Below, piece after piece: positions 1 to 5,211 of a stretch of 5,211 nucleotides of DNA. The notes under the pieces were generated by a model. It saw nothing but the letters and a program-made list of their open reading frames with translations. It was not told where the DNA came from and ran no database searches. The stretch is from Verrucomicrobiota bacterium (GTDB taxonomy: Bacteria; Verrucomicrobiota; Verrucomicrobiia; Chthoniobacterales; UBA10450), in the NCBI GenBank assembly GCA_003219995.1, contig QHRC01000136.1, positions 498 to 5,708 of the forward strand. Direction: 5' to 3'. Both the position numbers and the translations under genes were made by a program. The stretch's first letter is position 1. Each line of letters begins with the position of its first letter.

Positions 1-244
1 TGGGGCCGAGTGTGCGAGAGAAGATGCCTTTCAAGCGATCCTCCCACCCGCCATTCTTGTAGTCAAAGGCGTAGCGTGGGATTTTTTCTTCGTGTTCGTC
101 GCTGAGGGAGAGCGCTCCGGTTTACCTGTTGAGCGAATATTGAAGATCGACCAGAAGCTTTTGAAAGCCTCCGTCCCTTTCACTTAATGGATCTTGTCGA
201 TCCAAGATTTCAATTTCGCTGGGATTAAGCGTCACAGTTTGCAT
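1..244 (-). pseudogene. Small unknown gene interrupted by an in-frame stop, 3' end outside window
   Basis: I do not recognise the family. Read leftwards from an ATG at 244-242, the frame encodes 40 residues beginning [19 protein letters not shown] and ending DLQYSLNR, then meets TAA at 124-122. The same frame then stays open for 40 more codons to the window edge, including HEEKIPRYAFDYKNGGWEDR and ending FSRTLGP. Both halves look like genuine protein: acidic-polar, with sensible codons and a Trp/Tyr/Phe-rich core. The junction NR-stop-TG reads naturally if the stop replaced a Gln or Lys codon, a one-base change. No strong ribosome site precedes the ATG; a GTG nine codons further upstream (274-272) is also in frame. 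The gene is divergent from thiG. It could be a pseudogene, a sequencing error, or two separate short frames. Confidence 0.5.
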
Positions 245-320
245 CCAAGAAAGATTAGCGAAAGCGCTCACACTTCAACGACAAGTTCCGGAAAATGCAA
301 AATGCGTCTTTCTTAGATTC

Positions 321-335
321 TGGTATTCTAAATCG
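321..335 (+). promoter_or_regulatory. Possible extended -10 promoter of thiG, leaderless
   Basis: TGG immediately followed by TATTCT (324-329) fits an extended -10 element (TGn plus a 4/6 match to TATAAT). No convincing -35 hexamer lies 16-18 bp upstream. A start point 6-7 bases downstream would fall on or next to the thiG ATG at 336. This agrees with the absence of any Shine-Dalgarno sequence before it. The rest of 245-335 holds nothing else I can name; I see no TPP-riboswitch (THI element) core in it. Confidence 0.3.
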
Positions 336-1130
336 ATGTCAGACAAGCCTTCCAAGCTAAAGATTGCGGATCGCGAGTTCGCCTCGCGATTGCTTGTTGG
401 CACGGGCAAATTCGCCTCGAACGAGCTGATGCGCGACGCGCTCATGGCGAGTGGAACGGAGATTGTGACGGTCGCTTTGCGTCGGGCCGATCTTTCCGGC
501 AAAGGCGATCCTTTTGCGAATATTCTCGATTTTATCGATCCGCAGCTCTTTCTTCTTTTGCCGAACACGAGCGGTGCACGCAACGCCACCGAAGCCGTGC
601 GTCTGGCGCGATTGGCGGCCAGTGCCGGTTTACCGACCTGGGTGAAGCTCGAGATCCATCCCGACCCGCGCTACCTGCTTCCCGATCCCGTGGAAACTTT
701 GGCCGCGGCAGAGATTTTGGTGAGGGAAGGATTCACCGTTCTCCCATATATCAACGCCGATCCCGTTCTGGCGAAGCGGTTGCAGGATGTAGGCACCGCG
801 ACCGTTATGCCGCTTGGTTCGCCAATCGGCAGCAACCGCGGAATCGAGACGCGCCCGCAGATCGAGATTATCATCGAGCAGGCGACCGTTCCAGTCGTTG
901 TTGACGCCGGACTCGGCGCGCCGAGCCAGGCCGCGGAAGCGATGGAAATGGGCGCCGACGCGGTGCTAGTGAACACGGCGATCGCCATCGCCACTGATCC
1001 CATTCGAATGGCGAAAGCTTTTCGCAAAGCGATCGAAGCTGGTCGTGAGGCGCGTGAGATCGGTTTGGCAGAAAAGTTGGCGACCGCAGCCACAACCAGT
1101 CCACTCACGGGATTTTTTTCGCAATCATAA
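336..1130 (+). CDS. thiG: Thiazole synthase ThiG
   Basis: ThiG makes the thiazole phosphate half of thiamine in the cytosol, from 1-deoxy-D-xylulose 5-phosphate, dehydroglycine and the thiocarboxylate of the sulfur carrier ThiS. The 264-aa chain is of normal family length and is a complete TIM barrel. It opens with the typical [14 protein letters not shown] (residues 19-32) and [12 protein letters not shown] (44-55), then [13 protein letters not shown] (76-88). Lys104 in WVKLEI is the expected Schiff-base lysine. Glu106 and Asp190 sit at the same spacing as the catalytic Glu and Asp of Bacillus subtilis ThiG. The phosphate-binding [10 protein letters not shown] (161-170) and [12 protein letters not shown] (188-199) are intact. 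The start is set by the conserved N-terminus; no ribosome site is visible. No thiS or thiH is adjacent, unlike common thi operons, so the partners must lie elsewhere. The product is not in doubt. Confidence 0.97.
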   Translation: MSDKPSKLKIADREFASRLLVGTGKFASNELMRDALMASGTEIVTVALRRADLSGKGDPFANILDFIDPQLFLLLPNTSGARNATEAVRLARLAASAGLPTWVKLEIHPDPRYLLPDPVETLAAAEILVREGFTVLPYINADPVLAKRLQDVGTATVMPLGSPIGSNRGIETRPQIEIIIEQATVPVVVDAGLGAPSQAAEAMEMGADAVLVNTAIAIATDPIRMAKAFRKAIEAGREAREIGLAEKLATAATTSPLTGFFSQS

Positions 1131-1131
1131 T

Positions 1132-1193
1132 CTGTAGCGGCGGTCTATGACCGCCGGGCCATTCCATCCGGCGCTCATAGGGGGCCGCTACAG
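1132..1193. repeat. 62-bp imperfect palindrome, REP-like, possible bidirectional terminator
   Basis: The 27-base arms 1132-1158 and 1167-1193 are inverted copies matching at 22 of 27 positions, with the outer ten bases (CTGTAGCGGC / GCCGCTACAG) perfect. The left arm alone also folds: CGGCGGTC (1138-1145), loop TAT, GACCGCCG (1149-1156). It begins directly after the thiG stop and lies between two convergent genes, the usual site for REP-type intergenic repeats. It contains the TAG stop (1190-1188) of the minus-strand gene. Similar GTAGCGGCGGT-type palindromes are, from memory, scattered in verrucomicrobial genomes, but only one copy is visible here. It could stabilise or end both transcripts; there is no T-run typical of an intrinsic terminator. 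Confidence 0.7.
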
Positions 1194-1412
1194 TCCGCGC
1201 GTGCTCGCATCGTTATAGAATTCGATTTGACGTCCGCCTAGGCGGCGCACCGTGCGCCAGCCGTGTTCCACGGCAAAATTGCGCAAATCACTGTCAGTCA
1301 GTGACCGCAAAATCATGAGCTCCGCGGGGTGAGTGATAAAAATCTCAGACTTCACCGCGAGCACGGCTGAGATTTTCGAGGCAAGCGCAGACAGGTTTTC
1401 AGCGCCGGCCAT
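1188..1412 (-). CDS. Small protein of unknown function (74 aa)
   Basis: I do not recognise this family. The 74-aa product starts MAGAENLSALASKISAVLAV, has a likely amphipathic helix near residues 5-20, and then a compact mixed region (HPAELMILRSLTDSDLR, 28-44; AVEHGWRTVRRLGGRQIEF, 47-65). It has no signal peptide, membrane segment or cysteines. Translation is well supported: GGGAG lies about eight bases before the ATG, a clear ribosome site in a window where most genes lack one. The upstream gene's TGA ends only three bases before this ATG, which suggests coupled translation. The last residues and stop run into the palindrome, so the natural C-terminus may have been altered by that element. 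Codon use resembles the neighbours. Confidence 0.6.
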   Translation of the reverse strand: MAGAENLSALASKISAVLAVKSEIFITHPAELMILRSLTDSDLRNFAVEHGWRTVRRLGGRQIEFYNDASTRGL

Positions 1413-1415
1413 CGC

Positions 1416-1571
1416 TCAATCTCCCGTTGTGCGCGGCAAACGCTTCTTTTTCCACGCAGGCTCGTCGACGGGCAAGGGCGGCGCCGGTTTGAATTTGCGG
1501 TTCAATCTTTCCCGCAAGGTAAGGTGCGCCTTTCGACTCGGGGTTGGGCCGCGGACGGTTGGTTTTTGCAT
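1416..1571 (-). CDS. Small, very basic protein of unknown function (51 aa)
   Basis: I do not recognise this family. From the ATG at 1571-1569 it encodes 51 residues with 14 Lys/Arg against 4 Asp/Glu, a Pro-rich centre (FKPAPPLPVDEPAWKKKRL, residues 27-45) and a possible helix LTLRERLNRKF (18-28). Such composition often marks nucleic-acid or ribosome contact, but that is only inference. A GTG at 1622 would add 17 residues; I prefer the ATG because it leaves 77 bp for the promoters of this and the divergent gene, while the GTG would leave about 26 bp. No Shine-Dalgarno site is seen. It is the first of a two-gene unit with the 74-aa gene, three bases apart. Confidence 0.5.
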   Translation of the reverse strand: MQKPTVRGPTPSRKAHLTLRERLNRKFKPAPPLPVDEPAWKKKRLPRTTGD

Positions 1572-1648
1572 ATCGATCGTGGAATATGTCGATCTAGGAA
1601 ACGACTTGCGCAATTGGCGCACTCAAATTTCATCGCTTAAGTTTGCAA
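1572..1648. promoter_or_regulatory. Divergent intergenic region, likely two promoters
   Basis: This 77-bp gap separates the minus-strand small-gene pair from the plus-strand ornithine cyclodeaminase gene, so promoters in both directions should lie in it. It contains an 8-bp perfect palindrome TTGCGCAA (1606-1613) and a TTGGCG (1614-1619) spaced 17 bp from TTAAGT (1637-1642), a weak sigma-70-like candidate for the plus strand. Nothing closely matches a known operator. Confidence 0.3.
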
Positions 1649-2899
1649 ATGTTTTCCGAAACAATCGAGCTGCGCGGACACATCATCGATTCGCTGATTC
1701 TGCCGAAGGTGCTCGATGAGATCCTCCGCGCCGGCGGTACTTTCAAAATCGACCAGATCAAGATCGGCCAACAGCGCGTCGACCAAAGTTTCGCCCGGAT
1801 TGAAGTCTCGGGACCGACTCACGAGACACTCGATGAGCTGGTCCTGCGTTTGCGCCAGCACGGCGCCGAAGTCGTGGAAAAGGGTGATGTGCAGCTCGCG
1901 TCCGCGCCGGCCGACGGCGTTTTCCCGGCCAACTTTTATATCACGACTAATCAGCAAACCTTCGTCACTCTCGATGGCAAAGAAATCGAAGTGCGGCCCG
2001 CGATCATGGACAGCGCGATTGCAGTGGACAATGCTTCTCAGCGGGCCACAGCTGTAAAATTTTACGAAGTGCGTAAAGGAATGAAGATCGTGGTTGGTCA
2101 TCAAGGCATTCGGGTGGCGCCGATCCAGCGATCGACCAGGCGCACCGAAGTCTTCGAATTCATGTCGAATGTTTCCATCGAGCAGCCGAAGAGCGCGGTG
2201 ATTCGCGCGATGGCGCGCGAGCTCAAACGCGCGCGCGAGACGGGAGAAAAAATTCTGGTCGTAACGGGGCCGACCGTGATCCACACCGGCGGGGCCGAGT
2301 ATTTGGAAAGATTGATCGAATGGGGATATGTCGATCTTTTATTTGCGGGCAACGCGCTGGCCATGCGCGATATCGAGGATGTGCTCTTCGGTAGGCCGCA
2401 GCGGATTAATCTCGATCGCGGAGGTCTGGACGACGCAGGTCATGAAAATCATATCCGGGCAATCAACGCGATCCGCGAGGCAGGAAGCATTGCGCGCGCA
2501 GTCGAGATCGGTGTGTTGCAGCGTGGGATCATGTGCAGTTGCGTGCGGCACGGGGTGGAATTTGTGCTGGCTGGTTCGATTCGCGACGACGGGCCGCTGC
2601 CGGATGTGATCACGGACGCAATCGAGGCGCAAAAGGCGATGCGTGAAAAGATCACCGGGGTGACGATTGCGTTGATGATGGGGACAATGTTGCATTCCCT
2701 GGCGGTGGAGAGTTTGCTGCCGGCGAACGTGAAGACGTTTTACATCGATATCAATCCGGTGAGCGTGTCGAAATTGACTGAGCGCAACCGCTTCCAGGCG
2801 GTGGGATTGGTTACCGACGTCGAGGCCTTTCTGCGCGAACTCACGGATTGCCTGGCGAAGCTCGATGCCGCGCCGGCGCGGGATGGCGACAAGACGTAG
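1649..2899 (+). CDS. Archaeal-type ornithine cyclodeaminase, TIGR00300 family (LOR/SDH domain)
   Basis: This 416-aa protein belongs to the TIGR00300 family, named for its LOR/SDH domain. Characterised relatives (archaeal ornithine cyclodeaminase and the C-terminal half of cyanobacterial ArgZ/AgrE) convert ornithine to proline and ammonia with bound NAD, and are unrelated to the mu-crystallin-type enzyme. The N-terminal LOR/SDH domain (about 1-175) begins with ELRGHIIDSLILPKVLDEI (7-25). The C-terminal Rossmann-like domain carries VVTGPTVIHTGG (204-215), FAGNALAMRDIE (232-243), FVLAGSIRDDGPLPD (305-319) and YIDINPVSVSKLTER (365-379), all family hallmarks. An in-frame TTG two codons upstream (1643) is possible; I chose the ATG because family members start just before the ELRGHIIDS segment. 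It lies 34 bp before the arginine dihydrolase gene and is probably co-transcribed with it. The family is certain; ornithine as substrate is inferred from family and context. Confidence 0.9.
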   Translation: MFSETIELRGHIIDSLILPKVLDEILRAGGTFKIDQIKIGQQRVDQSFARIEVSGPTHETLDELVLRLRQHGAEVVEKGDVQLASAPADGVFPANFYITTNQQTFVTLDGKEIEVRPAIMDSAIAVDNASQRATAVKFYEVRKGMKIVVGHQGIRVAPIQRSTRRTEVFEFMSNVSIEQPKSAVIRAMARELKRARETGEKILVVTGPTVIHTGGAEYLERLIEWGYVDLLFAGNALAMRDIEDVLFGRPQRINLDRGGLDDAGHENHIRAINAIREAGSIARAVEIGVLQRGIMCSCVRHGVEFVLAGSIRDDGPLPDVITDAIEAQKAMREKITGVTIALMMGTMLHSLAVESLLPANVKTFYIDINPVSVSKLTERNRFQAVGLVTDVEAFLRELTDCLAKLDAAPARDGDKT

Positions 2900-2933
2900 C
2901 TCCGAAATGCTTCGCAAGTAAATTGTCGATCTT

Positions 2934-3752
2934 ATGCGCGACCTGCTTTTGTGCCCGCCGGACCATTACGGAATCGAGTACGAAATCAATCCATGGATGA
3001 GTCGGGCACGAGGTGCCGAAGCAGCGCTGGCCCAAAAGCAATGGAAGGATTTGCGCGCCACCTTGTCGAAACTCGATTGCAAGATCGAATTGGTAAAGCC
3101 GCAACCGAAATTGCCCGATATGGTTTTCACCGCGAATGCCGGCCTCGCCGTCGGGGAAAAATTTATTCCGAGCAATTTCCGGCACAAGGAGCGCGCCGGC
3201 GAAGCGCCGCATTTTGCCCGCTGGATGGAGGAGCACAGCTACCAAATTTCGTGGCTGCCCGAAGATTATTACTTTGAAGGCGAAGGAGACGCCCTCTTCA
3301 GTGGTGACGTATTGTTTTGCGGTTACAAATTCCGCTCCGACATCAAATCACATCGCGCGGTCGCGGACATACTTGGCTGCCTCGTCATTTCGGTCGAGCT
3401 GGTCGATCCGCGTTTTTATCATCTCGACACATGCTTTTGTCCGTTACCGGACGGCGGGGCCGTTTGGTTTTCGGCGGCGTTCGATGAATACGGCCAGCGC
3501 GCGATCCGTGAGCATGTGCCGCAGCTTGTCGATGTTGTCCCCGAAGAGGCGGCGCATTTTTCCTGCAACGCGGTCGTGCTCGACCGCGACATTGTTTTGC
3601 CGGAAGGTGCGCCAAAGCTCGTGACGATGCTCCGGGAACGCGGTTATCGGTGCCACGAATTGGCGATGACGGAATTCTTGAAGGCCGGCGGCGCCTGCAA
3701 GTGCCTGACAATGTTTTTGCCGCAACGGGACGCAATGCCCGACGCACAATAG
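2934..3752 (+). CDS. argZ: ArgZ-like arginine dihydrolase, stand-alone (guanidine-modifying superfamily)
   Basis: This 272-aa protein matches the N-terminal half of cyanobacterial ArgZ/AgrE, which cleaves arginine to ornithine, CO2 and two ammonia without releasing citrulline. Signature segments are present: LLCPPDHYGIEYEINPWM (5-22), PDMVFTANAGL (61-71), HKERAGEAPHF (84-94), FEGEGDALF (114-122), FYHLDTCFCPL (161-171) and TEFLKAGGACKCLT (246-259). Asn68 corresponds to the Asn that separates dihydrolase from deiminase activity in Synechocystis ArgZ; His163 and Cys257 are the expected catalytic pair. The length equals one catalytic domain, with no fused cyclodeaminase. That partner is encoded just upstream, and the two lengths together (688 aa) resemble the fused cyanobacterial protein. 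A second cysteine (Cys255) sits two residues before the nucleophile. No clear ribosome site precedes the ATG. An arginine deiminase-like or other amidinohydrolase role is less likely. Confidence 0.88.
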   Translation: MRDLLLCPPDHYGIEYEINPWMSRARGAEAALAQKQWKDLRATLSKLDCKIELVKPQPKLPDMVFTANAGLAVGEKFIPSNFRHKERAGEAPHFARWMEEHSYQISWLPEDYYFEGEGDALFSGDVLFCGYKFRSDIKSHRAVADILGCLVISVELVDPRFYHLDTCFCPLPDGGAVWFSAAFDEYGQRAIREHVPQLVDVVPEEAAHFSCNAVVLDRDIVLPEGAPKLVTMLRERGYRCHELAMTEFLKAGGACKCLTMFLPQRDAMPDAQ

Positions 3753-3759
3753 CCGACGG

Positions 3760-5088
3760 TCACCTTCGCCGCTTGAGTATCATGGGCATGCCGTAACGCG
3801 AGCCGAGCGTGAGTTGCGGTTCGAGTTCCACTCGATGGCCAGGGACAACTTGCATCCGCCACCGCTTCGCCAGGATCGCGATCATCAGCATGCCCTGCGT
3901 CCAGGCAAAACCTTCGCCAATGCATTGCATGTTTCCGCCACCAAAGGGAAAATAACAAAATTTCGGACGCGCTGCCGTCGCTTCCAGCGTCCAGCGCTCG
4001 GGATCGAAACGTTCCGGGTCAGGAAAATACCGAGCGTCGCGGTGGAGAAGGAACTGGCTGACATGGACGTAGGATCCCTTTGGAATGATCCAAGCGTTTA
4101 CGTTCACATCGCGCAGCGCATGCCGGCCCATGATCCAAACCGGCGGGTAAACACGCATCGATTCGGCGAACACCATTCTGGCGTAGGATAATTTATCGAG
4201 ATCGTTTACAGACGGCAACTCCCCTTTGAGCGCCTCATCAAGTTCGGCGTGCAATTTTTTGGTCGGGCCCGGATTTTCCGCCAGCAAGTACCACGTCCAC
4301 ATCATCGCGCTGGCGATGGTTTCGTGTCCAGCCAAGAAAAATGTGAGAATCTGGTCTCGCACTTTCCGGTCGTTCATTTTTTTTGGCGATTCCTTGCTCA
4401 TGCGCACAAGCACGGAAAGTAGATCTGGGTGATCGGCCGCGCCGGTGCGGCGCTCAGCGATCATCTGGTAAATGAATTCGTCGAGCCGTTTGGCAGCGCG
4501 CCGGAAACGATCGTTCGCGGGCAACGGAAGTTTTTCGAGCACTTTGCTAACCAGCAGCAGGTTATTGAAGCGGGTTGCCGTCAAGACCGTAACAAACGCA
4601 TCGCGCACCTCAACCGCCTCCGATTCAAGATCGACATTAAACAATGTTTTACCCGTGATCGACATGGTGAGCCGGGTCATTTCCTCGGCCATCTCTACCG
4701 TGGCGCCATCCCGCCATCGATCGCTCCAACGGGCGATTTCGCGCGCCATCACCTCGCTGAGCGCAGCGATGCACTGTTTATGAAAAACCGGTTGCAGCAG
4801 CGCTCGCTGTTTGCGGTGGATCTTGCCGCGACTCGTCAACAGTCCCTGGCCCAGGATACGCTGGAGAGGCCGGTGCACGGAGCGACGCACGCCCTCCTGG
4901 TCGAGTAAGATTGCCCGCACGTAATCGGGATGATTGAGCAAAAAATCATGTCGCTTGCCGATTTGCAGATGCACGACGTCGCCGTACTTGCGCACCGCGC
5001 GGGTGAGAGCACGCAACGGATCGAGATACAAAGCAGCATAAACTGCCAACGCAGCCTTCGGCCCCGGCGGTTTGGTAATCGCAAGCAT
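3760..5088 (-). CDS. Cytochrome P450 monooxygenase, soluble bacterial type
   Basis: This 442-aa protein is a complete P450, a heme-thiolate enzyme that inserts oxygen from O2 into an organic substrate. The N-terminus has a Pro-rich PPGPK start and no membrane anchor, so it should be cytosolic. Visible landmarks: GQGLLTS (80-86) and HRKQRALLQPVFH (91-103) of the C-helix region, the oxygen-activating AGHET (253-257), ESMR (309-312) as ExxR, PERF (358-361), and the heme loop FGGGNMQCIG (382-391) with Cys389 as axial ligand. The loop has Met387 where most P450s have Arg or His. The substrate cannot be deduced, and no ferredoxin or reductase gene is in the window. GAGGG four bases before the ATG is a plausible if close ribosome site. 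It converges on argZ with 7 bp between stop codons. The overall pattern resembles fatty-acid- or terpene-oxidising bacterial families, which is inference only. Confidence 0.95.
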   Translation of the reverse strand: MLAITKPPGPKAALAVYAALYLDPLRALTRAVRKYGDVVHLQIGKRHDFLLNHPDYVRAILLDQEGVRRSVHRPLQRILGQGLLTSRGKIHRKQRALLQPVFHKQCIAALSEVMAREIARWSDRWRDGATVEMAEEMTRLTMSITGKTLFNVDLESEAVEVRDAFVTVLTATRFNNLLLVSKVLEKLPLPANDRFRRAAKRLDEFIYQMIAERRTGAADHPDLLSVLVRMSKESPKKMNDRKVRDQILTFFLAGHETIASAMMWTWYLLAENPGPTKKLHAELDEALKGELPSVNDLDKLSYARMVFAESMRVYPPVWIMGRHALRDVNVNAWIIPKGSYVHVSQFLLHRDARYFPDPERFDPERWTLEATAARPKFCYFPFGGGNMQCIGEGFAWTQGMLMIAILAKRWRMQVVPGHRVELEPQLTLGSRYGMPMILKRRR

Positions 5089-5109
5089 AACACCCTCGAA
5101 TGGGCGCCT

Positions 5110-5138
5110 ATCGTCCGATTCCGGCCAGTCTCAGTCAA
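5110..5138 (-). promoter_or_regulatory. Weak promoter candidate for the P450 gene
   Basis: On the minus strand TTGACT (5138-5133, 5/6 to the -35 consensus) is followed after 17 bp by GACGAT (5115-5110, 3/6 to TATAAT), 21 bases before the P450 ATG. The -10 is poor. The alternative is read-through from the upstream minus-strand gene, whose stop is 54 bp away. Confidence 0.22.
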
Positions 5139-5142
5139 GGAA

Positions 5143-5211
5143 TCAGCGCAGGCTGTGAGCGCGGCGTTTGCGCGCGAGCTCGGCTTCGATTTTTGCCAAA
5201 GGCAGGCAATT
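5143..5211 (-). CDS. 3' end of an unidentified minus-strand gene
   Basis: Reading in from the right edge, an open frame gives 22 residues, NCLPLAKIEAELARKRRAHS and then LR, followed by TGA at 5145-5143. The charged, helix-like tail and its codon choice look like a protein C-terminus, and it has the same direction as the P450 gene 54 bp further on. Too little is present to name it, and the frame could be open by chance. Confidence 0.4.
   Translation of the reverse strand, partial: NCLPLAKIEAELARKRRAHSLR

Noticed and set aside
245..335. TPP riboswitch upstream of thiG
   Set aside because: The region is short, and the conserved THI-element core (such as CTGAGA with its partner helices) is not visible.
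671..1108. Minus-strand open frame (145 codons) opposite thiG
   Set aside because: Shadow of thiG; Ser/Ala/Ile-rich low-information translation with no family features.
1502..1633. A 43-codon minus-strand frame beginning MKFECANCASRF, with a CxxC as in a zinc ribbon start
   Set aside because: It has only one CxxC, the remainder is composition-shadow of the overlapping 51-aa frame, and a start at 1633 would overlap the divergent promoter region. A frameshift joining it to the 51-aa frame is conceivable but unsupported.
1333..1719. Plus-strand open frame (128 codons) spanning the small-gene pair and the start of the cyclodeaminase gene
   Set aside because: It overlaps the real start of the cyclodeaminase gene and the divergent promoter region, and its translation has no recognisable features.
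1637..2284. Long minus-strand open frame (215 codons) opposite the cyclodeaminase gene
   Set aside because: It is antisense to a well-recognised gene, and its His/Arg/Asp-rich composition is that of a shadow frame.
3136..3624. Plus-strand open frame (162 codons) inside argZ in another frame
   Set aside because: Fully contained in the dihydrolase gene; Ser/Arg-rich shadow translation.
4429..4908. Plus-strand open frame (159 codons) opposite the P450 gene
   Set aside because: Antisense to a complete P450 with all landmarks; no independent start signal or family motif.

Overview
The window is an ordinary-looking stretch of bacterial chromosome. It is moderately GC-rich, densely packed, and has few strong Shine-Dalgarno sites. 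The gene content and the large palindrome with a core resembling GTAGCGGCGGTCTATGACCG suggest a soil Verrucomicrobiota lineage (Chthoniobacterales/Spartobacteria-like). That assignment rests on recollection and inference, not on a marker gene. There is no phage, IS element, CRISPR array, tRNA or rRNA.

Left part (1-1193). On the minus strand at 1-244 there is a small coding frame of unknown function, interrupted by an in-frame TAA and running off the left edge. Then comes thiG (336-1130, +), the thiazole synthase of thiamine biosynthesis, without thiS or thiH beside it. It has a possible extended -10 box so close to its ATG that the mRNA could be leaderless. Just after thiG lies a 62-bp imperfect palindrome (1132-1193), a REP-like element that also carries the stop codon of the next convergent gene.

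Middle (1188-1648). Two small, tightly spaced, unrecognised genes lie on the minus strand (51 and 74 aa). They are divergent from the next gene pair, and a 77-bp intergenic region presumably holds both promoters.

Right-centre (1649-3752, +). This is the most interesting part: two adjacent genes that together match the two halves of the cyanobacterial bifunctional enzyme ArgZ/AgrE. The first encodes an archaeal-type (TIGR00300, LOR/SDH-domain) ornithine cyclodeaminase. The second encodes a stand-alone ArgZ-like arginine dihydrolase with the expected Asn, His and Cys active-site residues. In cyanobacteria the dihydrolase half is N-terminal and the cyclodeaminase half C-terminal of one chain. 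Here they are separate proteins in the opposite gene order. Together they would convert arginine to ornithine, CO2 and two ammonia, then ornithine to proline and a third ammonia.

Right (3760-5211, -). A full-length soluble cytochrome P450 converges on the arginine genes with only 7 bp between the stop codons. Its heme-binding loop has Met where the family normally has Arg or His. No redox partner is in view. Upstream of it, at the window edge, is the apparent 3' end of another minus-strand gene.
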